Positions 21,746 to 33,400 of a stretch of DNA of 49,462 bases are shown one piece after another. The notes under the pieces were generated by a model. The model was not told the origin of the DNA and searched no databases. It worked only from the letters and a program-made list of their open reading frames with translations. Origin of the DNA: Nymphaea colorata. Its lineage: Eukaryota > Streptophyta > Magnoliopsida > Nymphaeales > Nymphaeaceae. Each line of letters begins with the position of its first letter. Positions within the stretch are counted from its first letter, which is position 1. The stretch lies in the NCBI RefSeq assembly GCF_008831285.2, contig NW_022204869.1:1-49462 (forward strand), written 5' to 3'. The position numbers and the translations under genes are program-made.

Positions 21746-21926
21746 TATTGATTCTACCGTCACCTTTTTATAATTATGAAAATATTACTAAGATACCCAA
21801 ACTAATCTAAGGTGGTTTAAGAAGCTCAAAAAGACTAATTTGCCAAAAAAATGTATTGTTGTTTCATCATCAATATTATTTTCGTTAATACAAGCAAAAG
21901 GACCCTGTGAAGAGTAGCACAGATAT

Positions 21927-23580
21927 ATGGAAGAGGCTAGACATATAATTGATGAAGAATTAGCTTTAAATCCTTGGTCTTCAAAAGGGAAAATAGAAGT
22001 AGGTTTCCGAAAGGTTTCATTTTTAACGAAACAAACTCATTTAAACATTAAGAAAAATACAGAAAAAAATAAAGCGAATGAAAAATAATATGAAAAATAA
22101 CTGTTGTAATTAGAAATGACGCCTTCCATGCTAATTTAAGATTTCGAATCTCTTTGCATTTCGATCAATAAGCTAAATTTTTAAGGACCTAAGATTTGCA
22201 TAGGAGTCCATTACTACCATTCCCTAAACGAATTATAAAAAAGATAGAAGAAGCGTCACACCTAACTGAACTTGTCTTTATCATGAAGATTTATATCAAT
22301 ATAAATTCCTCCTCCAAGTTAATAAAGTCAATCACAAGCCGAATATCCTGAACTCATGCCCAAGCTAGTTTAAATAGGTCTGGAAAAGGATAAAGATTAT
22401 CCCATTCGACCAAGCCAAACTTGAACAAGATTACAATACTTTGAAGATGGCCATGCATGTCGCCATTGGCATTTTACAAGACATGGATTTTTTCAATCAA
22501 AGCCCCCTCAGCTTTATATTGAAATCTCCATATTTTTGACAGTTGGCTCATAAATCATCAAAAAAAGATACTGCAAAGTTTCCCATTCTTCAAAAGACCA
22601 TGTGCAAACACCATTCAGGCTTTGAATAATTTAGAAAAAGGTGCTCTCGGAAGGGTTACTTAGGCAACCTTACCTAAAATTAAAACAAACCAAATGATAT
22701 ACATTCCATCAAGAGGACCATTCTAAGCAAAGTCGACATCTTCAAGAAAACCTAGGATTCAATCCCAGTTAGGATATTGTACAATAGATAACTTCCAAAC
22801 TTTCGACTACCAGTAGCCAGTTGAATAAGCTTTGATACATATGCATGGAGGGGATTACTGCTTTTTACCAGTTTTATCACTCAAAATCACACAAGGCTAT
22901 GGGCTAATTAAACAGGACTGCTTATCTTTCAATTGATTATAAATTAGCTCCAAAGATCCCTTTCCCTAAGGCATAAATGATTGTCTGCAAGTATACAAAT
23001 TTCTGACAGAAGAGATCCACAAATACTTAAACTCAAGCTAAAGAGGACATTTATCGGTGGTGATTCAGCAGGCGGCAGCCTTTCAAGTGCTTTAACTGCT
23101 CTCATCCTAAAAAACAAACTCCTAAACCGAAAGCATCTTTCTCATATATCCTTCGCTTGATCTTAGGAAAATTTACTACCAGTCTCGCCAATATACTCTC
23201 ATCGACCCAATTCTATGGCCGTCTTTGGCAATTATGATGATGGAAGCCTATCTTAAGAACGATGAAGAAGCTAATCATCCCTTGGCCAGTCCTCTTCTTC
23301 TCACGGAATAGTTTTTGGAGGAAAGAAAGGAGACACTTCATTTCCCAAAGATTGGCCAAAGACGTATATTATCGTAGGCACCAAGGATCCATTACGAGAT
23401 GAATCTTTATTATTCATGCAGAGGATGACTTAAGCTGGAATTGACTGCTAATGCAAACTTTTGCAAGGCTGGAGGCATGGCTTTATGAATACAGAGAAGA
23501 TCATAAACCAATCGGAAATACCCTTTAAAATGTCTGTCTAAATAATAAAGGAAATGATTTAGAAATCAAGAAAATAGTGA
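21927..23580 (+). CDS. Hormone-sensitive-lipase-type alpha/beta hydrolase
   Basis: About 550 residues, badly broken by frame changes. The catalytic half is clear: an oxyanion HGGG-type motif (near 22842), YLSIDYKLAPKIPFPKAEND, nucleophile elbow GGDSAGGSL (23060-23086), then DWPKTYIIVGTKDPLRDESL carrying the acidic residue and LLQGWRHGFMN with the catalytic His. That is the HSL family (esterase/lipase, neutral lipid hydrolysis). The upstream half (MEEARHIIDEELALNPWSSK to KMAMHVAIGILQDMDFFNQS) is coding but unassigned; it may be the HSL N-terminal domain. An open stretch upstream of the chosen ATG resembles a signal peptide (SSILFSLIQAKG), so the start is uncertain. It ends KEMIEKSRKE-TGA. Confidence 0.75.
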
Positions 23581-23665
23581 TTTTCATTTAAAATTGGCAA
23601 TCATATAACATCCATTGATCAATATTAAAGTATTGATTTTTCCTAGTCAGATTATATTAATAACT

Positions 23666-24247
23666 ATGGGTAATACTCTTCCCCGACAACCAGATAGCAT
23701 AAACAAAAGTTCACCCACAAAAGGATACTTTTCCTTTCTTTCTGGAAAGCCAGTGTATGGTCTATTGATGGTCGGCTTAGATGCAACAGGTAAATCAACT
23801 TTGCTTTACAACCTAACCGCAAATTATATCCCACCGTGTATCCCAACTATTGGCTTTAATGTTTAGCGGATATCTTATGAGAAGAACACATTATAGCTTT
23901 GGGAGGTTTCTGGAGGTTGGGCGATCCGGCAACTTTGGAAGCATTATCTTTACAATGTGAAGGGAATATTGTATATCATAGATTTATCGGATCAAGAAAG
24001 GCTTGAAGAAACGTTAAAATGGCTTCAAAACTTACTTTCGTAATAGGAATGCAAAGATAAATACCTGTTCATTATTGGAAACAAGAGGGACCTGGCTGAA
24101 CCAATTATTTATAAATAGCTTTAAAGGAGAGTCATTGAAATGAGTATAAAACAAAGGTATCGCATCAAATATGTTAATTCCTTAATTAGAGAAGAGCTGC
24201 TTCAAGCCTTTCAGGAAATCAGCTAAATATTCGCAATCGTTTCGTGA
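23666..24247 (+). CDS. Divergent Arf-like small GTPase
   Basis: 193 residues in one unbroken frame. I chose ATG 23666 because it gives Met-Gly, the myristoylation start of Arf/Arl proteins; an in-frame ATG lies 51 bases upstream. The P-loop is GLDATGKST, switch I is PTIGFNV followed by TAG where Arfs have an invariant Glu, and the base-binding motif is GNKRDL. Switch II reads [16 protein letters not shown] instead of WDVGGQ..IRxLWRHY, so the catalytic Gln is replaced. Arf-like proteins control membrane and ciliary traffic. Loss of the Gln predicts slow or no intrinsic GTP hydrolysis. Confidence 0.85.
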
Positions 24248-24305
24248 AATCCCCTTTATGATTCAACCATCCCATATGCATAAATAAATATTTAAAGCTT
24301 AAACA

Positions 24306-25835
24306 TCATAGAGTTTTTTCCGTTTTTTATATTTGCTTATGCTAATACTTGAGTTCTTCTATCATTTCAGGAGGGGAGGTTCCAAGAGTTTCTGGTATTT
24401 TCAAAAAGCAAAGCATAACAAGCACACAGCTCAATCCAAAGACATAGAAGATGGATATATTCTACTCTTGCAAAAGTACATTATCATCGGTATGCATACA
24501 CTTCCAATTTGCTTCGAAACAGCAGTTGACAGAACACCGATATCCTTGATTTGGCTTGGGAATATCTAAGCTGAACCATATAAAAAAAGTTGACAGAGAT
24601 TGTTGAGGTGAATCTGAAGGTAAACACACCATGATTGAATAATTTTGGCGTCTTGAGCATCCTTCAAATTTGTACATGTAAATTGCGTAATTAAAAGTAT
24701 GCAAACTGCAAGAGAAATGGCTTAGGTAACATAAGTCACTTTTTTTCTTGAGAAAGTATCGATGAGAATGTAGGTAGCTCCACAGCCGATGATATCTGAC
24801 ATTCCAATTATAACTCCATTGAGATATATACTTAATTCGTAATCCTATAAGGCTAGTTAAGGCGCAACGAACTGAAAATTCATCAAGAGGTGAAGAATGA
24901 TCAGAAGGATGCTGTACAATCTTAGCGAGTCATATCTGAATAGATCAATTACAGATAAGGCATAGTCATGCTTTTACTTTTAATTCTATTAGTATTAGGA
25001 CTTTATGTTTGAGATTTCCTCAACAGTGATGGATGAGCATTGTCTTGTTATTCACTAATGCAATCTTGTTTAGAACTTATGCAGAATGCTCTGGAGGATA
25101 ATTAAGTATCAAATCAATAGGAGCTTACTTACATAAAAGATAGCCATAGCCAGCTGTCAACTGTAACAGAGATACAGGATAAGCACGTACTCCCAGCGTG
25201 GCATTACTTTGAAAAAGATTCCATTTACGACAGTTCCAATTCCAAAGGATGTATATATGGCAATCAGTTGATATCCTATTTGGTTTTCGTCAACTGATTA
25301 GGCTATGAAGCAGACTATCACCTCTATTTGGCAGCAAATGCAGCTAGGTTGATAAACAGCCCCACAGAAGCTGCGAGATATTAGGACTGACTATGGCCAT
25401 TAAGATACCTATGAAATTAACACCTATGGTACAGATTATCATCTTTTTCTTAGTTATTGCCTCGCTTAGTAAAGTTCCTAAAGTTACTCCTAAGATCCCT
25501 CCGAAATATATGTAAGATTGGAGCAAACTTAATTCGTCACTGCCTTCGCACCGATAATCTCCAAATTTTGAAGCCAGAGAAGAGGGCTGATTACTTATAA
25601 AAGCAGTCCGTTATTATGGAGGAAGCCTGCATACATACGTGTGACATTCTTTAGCCGATAATCCAATCGTTGATGGACATTAATAGTTGCTTTGGTAGTA
25701 TAGAAAAGCATTGAAGAATGATGCAGCCCCTCCAAACAGATAAATGAGAGACCAAATAACCAGATTTATTGTCTGGTATCGCCCTGCTCCGCCTATTCGT
25801 TGTAATACCTAACCGAAGGCACGATTTTAGCTCAT
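24306..25835 (-). CDS. SLC22-type organic ion transporter (MFS)
   Basis: About 510 residues, ATG 25835 to TGA 24306-24308. The N-terminus AFGEVLQRIGGAGRYQTINL matches the FxEVLxxxGxFGxxQ start of SLC22 proteins. It is followed by TM1, IWSLIYLFGGAASFFNAF, a Cys-containing extracellular loop, then YIYFGGILGVTLGTLLSEAI with the MFS loop TKKKM. Later segments include YELSIYLNGVIIGMSDIIGC, AEIFPSQIKDIGVLSTAVSK (the AElyPT.vRn.gvg motif, with Glu from TAG) and LKIPETLGTSPPEMIEEL. A plasma-membrane transporter of organic cations or anions is likely; the substrate is unknown. Several one-base frame changes occur. Confidence 0.85.
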
Positions 25836-26072
25836 CTGTTAATAAATAACAAGTCAAAAAAGATAAAAATTAAAAAATGCAAATTAAAGAGTTGCTTTTG
25901 CTTTATTAAAGCAAACATTTCTTTCTATCCCTTCTTTTTAGTGAGGAATTATCGAAAAATTATATAAAATATAATTAATCTATAATGTTAACTTTCTACT
26001 TTTATTATATCCCACTATTAGTAAAATCTTGACTTTTCTAAAAAGATAAAAATTGTAAGACAAATAACCACA

Positions 26073-26688
26073 TCATACGCAACATCCAATAATCAAGATA
26101 TTTTTCGATTTCGTCGTATTTATTATATCATAGTCAAGTTCCTTGATCATTTTCAGAGGAGGGACTGTAAAAGATTCTGAAATTTTGATGATGCAAATAC
26201 CTAAGATTACACAGTTCAAAGCAAATACCTTTTTAATAGGTATCTTCAATCTTGTGCAAGCGTACATAATCTGAGGGGGCGCAAATATATCTAAGATGCT
26301 TCGCAATAGCAGTCCTTTGAACACCAATTCCTTTTATTTGCGCAGATAGCAGAAATTGTATCCGATCGTTGCACAGAATCGGCAAACCGAAACCCCAATC
26401 GGCTGAATAATCTTAAATTATGAAGAGAACTTCTTTGCGTTTGTAGCCAATATACAAGCAACTAATAATAAGGTTATGAATAAAAAATAGCTTACATAAC
26501 ATGTATAACCTTCTTTGTTTCAAAGAGATTGACCATTAAGCACGTAACAAATGAACCAATCAGTTGTGATGCTCTATGATAACTCTGTTGAGATAGATAT
26601 TAAGTTCATAGTCTTCTAATGCTAATTATGGTGCAGCGAATTGGAAATATATGAGGAAGTGAAGAGTAATGAGAAGAGCATTCTGCAT
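26073..26688 (-). pseudogene. Half-length SLC22-type transporter paralogue
   Basis: Homologous only to the C-terminal half of the neighbouring transporter. MQNALLITLHFLIYFQFAAP and LALEDYELNIYLNRVI align with its TM7 region, and QIKGIGVQRTAIAKH with its QIKDIGVLSTAVSKQ motif. It then ends KMIKELDYDIINTTKSKN... TGA 26073-26075. The N-terminal six helices are absent, and the middle is out of frame in several places. Probably a decayed partial tandem duplicate, although a short expressed product cannot be excluded. At one shared position it has GAA (26614-26616) where the full gene has TAG (24845-24847). Confidence 0.65.
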
Positions 26689-26722
26689 TTTCAAGAATCA
26701 TATTCAATAAATAAATTTAAAT

Positions 26723-28086
26723 TCAATCAGTTCCGCTTTAAATTTCACTTGCTTTGGTCAAATGGATCATAGCGTATTATTGCTACTTGATAAAGCATCT
26801 AATCATCTCCTTGATGACATTGTTTTCGTACTAAAGCTCATAGTACTCTGACTAGTAATTGTAAGGCTCTCTTTTTTCATAGATTTATATCAATTTCTGC
26901 AAAAGTGAGTTAGTCTTAAGCAGGTAAACTTATGATTCCTTGAACCTGGCAAGCTCTGAGTCGATTTATGGTAGGATATCAGCCAAATTTTTGATAGTTT
27001 CTCCATATTGCTTCATAGTCAGGATCAAGCTCAAACAATAATCTTGAGAACCTTCCGAGTTTTGCTTTAACTTGTCTCTTACACTCATCACTCTTTATCT
27101 TATCTTGTAAATCTCTTAAATGTCTTTGTAATTGCTTACTATTCTTTGAACTATTTATCGAACTTGCGAGTAGCTTCAGCCATTGCAGTCTTATTAGTGT
27201 TATTTACCTTCTTTCTTTATTGGAATACCTTATTTTTATTAAGTTTTTATTGATCAATTGAAGTTTTTAAGGCTTTCAACTGCTCTCTGACCTGTGTAAG
27301 TTGTTGTTTCTTATTAGCATTCATCGATGTGAACTCTTCATGTTTGTTTTTCTTTAGTTAAGATGTATTTTAGCACTATCCCACCAAGATAGAATCACTT
27401 ATCTTGTGAAAAGCCAGTTGCTTTAGATTGTATAATCTGTATCGATCTATCTTGCCGATATCAGAAGCTGTTAAAACTTTTTCATAGTGCTCGACATCCA
27501 TCAACCTAAGCTTTGTGAAGAAGTGAGAGTAATACAGTCTTTTAATGCAACGATTGGTACTTTAATCTAGCATGTTCAGGAATATGTTGATTTTATTCAT
27601 GCGAATAGTTTGGTTTTTTATACTACTAAAGCTGGATTCGAGATTTTATCTCTCTTTTTTTCTGATTAATGATCCCAAAATGCGTAGCTATGTATGCCTC
27701 AGAAAGAAGGTTTGCATATGTGAATGTTGGCTTTTTATTTTGTAGTTTTTGATAGCTAAAAACCCTGCTTCAAGATCTCTTTTTTTCTTGCTTGTCAAAA
27801 GTTTGTACGCAGTTTTTTTTATTATTAGCCTTGAGAGCATCAATTTAAATGGCTTTCTCAAGTATTATCGTATAGAATTTCTGAGGATGAGTGAGGCTAC
27901 TTTCTGTTATTTTGTGAGTTATTTAACGACATATTCTTCCTATTTTTTTCTCATATTGATTGTCTTCGTGCTCACAGCTCGGTTTGTAAGGGGTTACTAG
28001 CCTTACATCTTGATTATCCTTTGGGAATATTGCTAAGTATTCTCTATGGCCGCTTTTGTCAAGACCAAATTTAAAGGTTTGAGCAT
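26723..28086 (-). CDS. Coiled-coil protein
   Basis: About 455 residues, ATG 28086 to TGA 26723-26725. Segments read KKEEEYVVKELTKEQKVASL, LRKPFKLMLSRLIIKKTAYK, NLLSEAYIATHFGIINQKK, MNKINIFLNMLDESTNRCIK, KKQQLTQVREQLKALKTSID, KKVNNTNKTAMAEATRKFDK, MKQYGETIKNLADILPEIDS and ELARFKESEVYLLKTNSLLQ. It is helical and Lys/Glu-rich with long heptad stretches. Frame changes lie near 27100, 27655 and 27755. No known domain is recognised; a structural cytoskeletal or ciliary role is a guess from composition only. Confidence 0.65.
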
Positions 28087-28243
28087 TTTTATTTTTCTTT
28101 ATTAGCACAAAAAATGTTTAAAATAAATTACAAATCTTTTTTGCTTGAATCTATATTAATTATCACGGGCAAGCATTTGATTATCTTCATGGGTATTACT
28201 TATTGATTAATGTGATGAACTTATATACTATAATAAATCAACA

Positions 28244-29126
28244 ATGCTCAGAAAAAACATCAGACAGCGTAGGGAGTATCTTTTCAATCTTTCCAAAGAG
28301 AGGGAATCAAAGGATCACTATGAAAAGTTGCAAAAGGTTCGTGATGCTTCCCTAAAGGGATCCAAGGTCCCCACATAGTTGCTGAGATAAAAAGAGAAAT
28401 TGGAATAATAACTCAAGAAGAAAGATGCCAACACCATAAGTACAAACCATGTGATTTAGTCCCAAGATCAAGAGTAGATGATTAATATGCCAATACCATT
28501 TACTCCGACCCACAAGTCTTGATAACAACTTCTCGGGATCCCACCAATAGACTCTTCAATTTGCAAAGGAATTGTCCATCCTACTGCCTAATACTCAAAG
28601 AATCAACAGAGGTGGAACCGTCCTTTAAGAACTTGTTGAACTGGGACTCAGGAAAGGAGTTTCGGATATTGTCCTTTTGCACGAACATAGAGGCCAACCT
28701 GACGGTCTTATCTTGTGTCATTTACCTGTTGGGCCTACTCTCTATTTTGGACTTCAAAATGTTGTCCTTCGTCATGATGTCAATGAAAAATTGCAGACAA
28801 TGCCTGAGATATATCCTCACTCATCTTCCATAACTTCACCACAAGCCTTGGAGTCAGAGTACAGACAGCCCTGCAGCACATTTTCCCAGTCGCCAAACCA
28901 GATTCTCAAAGAATCATCACTTTCTCTAACAAAGATGATGTGATTAGCTTTAGACATCACACTACGAGAAGGTAACTTACAAAGAGGTCAAACTAGACGA
29001 GCTTGGACCAAGATTTGAGTTGAAATTATATCAAATTTCTTGGGATTGATCAACCAGCCAGAGGCAACAAAGGAGTGGGTTTTGAGACCTTATATGAATA
29101 CCGCGACAAAACGGCGTGCGCTTTGA
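28244..29126 (+). CDS. IMP4: U3 snoRNP protein IMP4
   Basis: About 294 residues. The start MLRKNIRQRREYLFNLSKER and the PTELLRE motif match IMP4 (Glu of PTEL is TAG, 28376-28378). A Brix domain follows: DPQVLITTSRDPTNRL, LHEHRGQPDGLILCHLPVGP, TLYFGLQNVVLRHDV, RIITFSNKDDVISFRHH, ELGPRFELKLYQISLG and WVLRPYMNTATKRRAL-TGA. IMP4 acts with MPP10 and IMP3 in the U3 small-subunit processome, needed for early 18S rRNA cleavage in the nucleolus. About seven one-base frame changes are needed, all in a highly conserved gene, which argues for sequence errors rather than decay. Confidence 0.93.
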
Positions 29127-29166
29127 TAATTTACTCATAATTTTATAACTTTTTATCATAATACCC

Positions 29167-30165
29167 ATGAAAAAGTCATAGACGGGCATCATGCTGCCAT
29201 CAATCAAGTCCAACAACAAATTTGGTCGTGCATCAATCAACAAAGGAAGACTGAGAAGCGTTTTTGTCGAGAGGGTAAAGCAATAGATAAACGAAGAGGG
29301 CGAATATGAATCAATGCCTACAAACTAGCTGACATAATAGCAGAAAAAACTGAAGCAACTGTTGAGAGAATTCAACGACCAATCCCATTTCATATTATCC
29401 AGTTTCATATAGGCGTAACCTCGAACAGTAAGAGCCCAATCCTTGCGAAACTCAGCACAATAATTGCAGTAAGACAGAAGGAAGTAGAAAATAGAGATAA
29501 GATGATAGAAGTCTGCATGCAAGAACTCAAGAGCCTTGAATCGCGATGCTAAAATCTGAAATACATTACAAGAGAATAAATGCAGAAGCAAATTGTTGAG
29601 TTGCATCAATAAATTTAAGCATTGAAAGTAGGCAATAAAGAATTGGCAAGGGAGTCACATTAAATGGACTCAATATCTGCAGAGGAGAAAAATCAAATGA
29701 TGTCAAAGAGATGGAATATGAGAAATTACAACTTTAGCTCAAAAAGACACAGCTTCAGAACAACAATGAAGAAGTTAATAAAGAAACGATAGTATAAAGG
29801 AAAAATTAGCTGCCATAGACAAAAAACTTGCAGAATGTGAAATTAATACAAAGAAGCATTAAACAGTTCGCCAGTCAAAGCCAATCATAAAAATTAAAAT
29901 AGGTACTAAATAAAAGAAGAAGCATGCATAGTCGTTAAAGCAAAGAAATTAGCAATATTCTAGCGGTTTAAAGCAAAAATATTTCACAAAATTAAGAGAA
30001 TTGGATGAATTCAACACAACCAGCAAGAAGACAACTGATGAACTGTCGAAAAAAGAAATAGGTGTTGAGAGTAGCAAGAGATAACTGATAATATTATAGC
30101 ATCAACTTTCGGCTTTAAAGCAAGGAGTAGTGACAATTAAGCTTTTAGACCAGCCAAAGAAGTGA
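29167..30165 (+). CDS. Coiled-coil protein
   Basis: About 330 residues, ATG 29167 to TGA 30163-30165. It starts MKKSETGIMLPSIKSNNKFG, then GRLRSVFVERVKQEINEEGE and KKLKQLLREFNDQSHFI, followed by long heptad segments (KMIEVCMQELKSLESRCEEN, KEKLAAIDKKLAECEINTKK). Many Glu positions are TAA/TAG. Four or more frame changes occur. It starts 40 bases after IMP4 on the same strand. No family recognised. Confidence 0.6.
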
Positions 30166-30194
30166 TTCATAATATTTATATTTATCACATACAA

Positions 30195-31391
30195 ATGAAT
30201 CATAAATATGCTTTACTCGCCATCCTCTTGGCAGTTTTAACATATTTAACGCTTCAAGGCCATCAGATCGATGATAGCTTACTAGATGAAAATACCCTCA
30301 AATAATTACCCCTTCCTATATCCATGACAAGCATGCTGAATGCAGGATCCTTAAGTAAGGTTAAAATCAAAATGGGCATCTAACAGGCAACTTTCCTCAG
30401 CTTTCCTTTCCAAGAGGAATAACAGCATACATATCTAACGTAACATAGCTTTCAGATGATCAACTTGGACAACTAAAAAACTTGTTTCAAATTTCCTTAG
30501 ACAAAACATTTGAAATATACTTGCCATAATAAAAAATGATAATCATATCGGATCCGAACGATAGATTTTGTACAGAGCATATTGAATATTTTCTCAATAC
30601 TTCTTTCCATGCAGAAATTTGGCAGCATTAGGATTGTAGAGATTGATAATCCATCGAAATTACTATAAAGATATTTAACCTTTTAATTCGAATGGATAGG
30701 TGCTAATGAAGAACTAAATTTCAGAATATTTTTCCTAAATAACGATAAATTAGTAGTTTTTGAAAAGATAATCTAATTGTGGCCAAATTTCAGTCTACGA
30801 AATAGATCCATCATCATAAGATAATGTCCTTGCCAAAAATTAATATCAAAACAGCGTAAGATATGACGGAAACATGATCAATAGGTGGTACAGTCCTTAA
30901 AAATGTATATCACACACTTTTATCTTTCAATAAATTAAGAACAACTCTCGGATAAATTGATCACTCTGCTTCCTTTGGGCTTCATCTTTGAAAATATTTC
31001 AAGCTATCCTTAAAACATTAACTTAAATCACTCCATCCAAAGAAAGGGATCGTCAGCATTGATAATAATAGAGTTGCCTTTGCATTAGTAGCTTCAAAGA
31101 TAGATAACAATTCATATGTATTTTCGCTCGTCTGTTCCACCATTTTAAACATTTCAGACCATTGCTGGAGGAGGATAGTAGATCATGAACATCCCTTTCT
31201 ATTTCGATAATGGCCATATGCATCAGCTTTACTCCAAAATTGTCACACAACGATTACTTTAGCCTGATTTTTCAATACCCTTTCAAACCATAACATTTAC
31301 TGTTGGAATCGTTGGATATCTTTGGATCAGCTTATGGAGAATACACAAGTTCAAAGGTGATCGCATGCAAATCAGCAAAAAGCAATAATGA
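30195..31391 (+). CDS. PIG-T-like GPI transamidase subunit (tentative)
   Basis: About 399 residues. An N-terminal signal peptide (KYALLAILLAVLTYLTLQG) is followed by a lumenal beta-rich part and a C-terminal segment RLLEPDFSIPFQTITFTVGI with one membrane helix (VGIVGYLWISLWRIHKF). PDFSxPxxxIxxTxTV plus a single C-terminal helix is the signature of PIG-T/Gpi16, which holds the GPI transamidase together in the ER. Known PIG-T proteins are about 550-600 residues, so this one is short, and its N-terminal half is not clearly similar. Frame changes near 30540, 30640 and 30800-30960. Ends KKQE-TGA 31389-31391. Confidence 0.5.
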
Positions 31392-31563
31392 TCAATTTAT
31401 TAATCCCTTATTTAATCCTTCAATATAAGATTGATAGCCTTCTCTTATAATAGATAAAATAATACCCAATTAATTGAATCCTTTCCTCCTTTTTACCCTA
31501 TCCATCGATATTGCCATATATGATAAATTAATAGTCTAATTCCATTATTTTATATAATCAACA

Positions 31564-33326
31564 ATGCAAAAACTGTAATTAAAGGATTTGCTTTCAGGAT
31601 TCAATAATAATCAAAACGATCAAACAGGTAAATAATAATTGATTGGATCGAATGCCACTCAATAATTTTTGCATGCCAAATCCCAGAAGGTTCAATAACT
31701 TCCTCTCAAGAAACAATTGCAAATCAAAAGATAATCCACCTATAGGACCACTCAAGAACAGGGTGATAAATGGATAGGAATCGTTAAGCTAAATCGAGAG
31801 AAAGATTCGTTAAATTTCGTCAAACATTAGAAAGATAATGCAGCCAATGTCACTTTTTTCCCATCTACGCCTCTCAACGATTTTCATAATAAGATCGAAG
31901 GACAGCTCAAACAGATGGAAATACAATCACAAGGAGCAGTCCTGAAGAAAGAAGAGGCCGCTCTTTAAAAATTGTCCAAGGAGGAAGCCAAGGAAAGATT
32001 GAGATAGGCTCGAAGGCAAAGGACCATTGTGTTCAATTAAGAAATAAAGAGAAGAAGAATCGCGAAAATCAAGAGCAAGCTGTACCACAAGATCAAGAAG
32101 AGACAAAAACTGAGAGAATAATCCAAAAGAATCGAGGGCATGGATGCATAGGAAAGAGGCTAGTATATGTAAAAACTAGCAAAGCAGAGAATCCATGAAC
32201 GCATCACCCTCCGCCACAAGACAAAGAACAAACATATCCAAGATCTGCTCAGGTTCAGCAAAGGAAATAAAAATAACATCCAGGATTCTATCAATGAGGT
32301 CAACAGAATCAGAAGAGAACAACTTTAGAAGGTGAATGAAGCATTCCTGGAAAAGATGTCAGAGGAATACGATGATGATAACTACAGATAAGAAGCCTTG
32401 AAAGACCTACAGAGAGAAATAGATGAAATCGAGGAAGAAAAATAGGAATAACCCAAAAAGGGAATATAAGCCATGAAATTCATGAAACTCGGAAGAGACA
32501 AATAGATCAAATAAGACAAATAAGAGGCTCTGCATTTGATTGATTTGCTTGATGGAGATGAAGACCGAAGAATTGAAGAAGAAATTGACGAATAAGTTTA
32601 GGAAAAAGACTTAACTCGCAAAAAGTATGGACAGGCCAGTGCTGGAAATTCCAAATCAACTGAACTAAAAGGAAACAATCGCAACTTCATCTAAAAGAAT
32701 TTGAAGACTTTCATCAACACGAACCAAAATCCTCAATAATTGACCTAGGGAATCGATATTAACCGTCTTAAATAAAAATACCAGCCAAACCGAGTGGACT
32801 TAGATCTTAAGGAAGCTATCATGCAAAACAAGTAGATATTCACACAGCAAAATGAAGCCATCATGGATAACTACCGTGAGTTCCAGGCAGAAAAGGCTGA
32901 TAACTATATCGCAGAACTTCCCAACTAACCCAAAAAACTGAAAGGATGGGGTAGCTGGGCAGGTCCCGGCATCAGCGAGCCAAAAGTAGATCATGCTCTT
33001 GAGGTGAAGAAAAAATTAGCCAAAATCGAGTAGATTAAGCGAAAAAGAAAAGACGCCCAAATGGAAGGTGTCATCATCCGCGAGACCTACAATAAAAACG
33101 TACAAATTGTTCTATTTAGCTCAAGGACTATTTCGTCAACAAACTTCCTCACAACTACAACACAGTCGAGCAGTTCGAATACCTCCAAGACGAAAAGATA
33201 GGCTCAGAGTGGAACACCCTCAATCAATTCAAGTCAAACATCAAGCCTAAAGTTATCACCAAGGCTGGACAGGTCATCGAAGCCATCAAATTGCCGAAAC
33301 ACATCGAAAAAGGAGGAAAGGTTTGA
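31564..33326 (+). CDS. UTP14: Small-subunit processome protein UTP14
   Basis: About 587 residues with a single frame change near 33115. It is highly charged. Family landmarks: KWIGIVKLNREKDSLNF, KRRRIAKIKSKLYHKIKKRQ, EERGEYMEKLAKQRIHERIT then LRHKTKNKH (the ERMSLKHK-type block), acidic middle blocks (EALKDLQREIDEIEEEKEEE), KLKGWGSWAGPGI, and the C-terminal EQFEYLQDEKIGSEWNTLNQ with VITKAGQVIEAIKLPKH. UTP14 activates the helicase Dhr1 and releases U3 snoRNA during 18S rRNA maturation in the nucleolus. Its proximity to IMP4 is probably fortuitous, but both serve the same complex. Confidence 0.93.
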
Positions 33327-33400
33327 TATGGTTTATTTACTTAACGTTATTCAGAATAGAGTAAAATATAAGTGTATGATATGATTGTTTGGCTTCTCCC

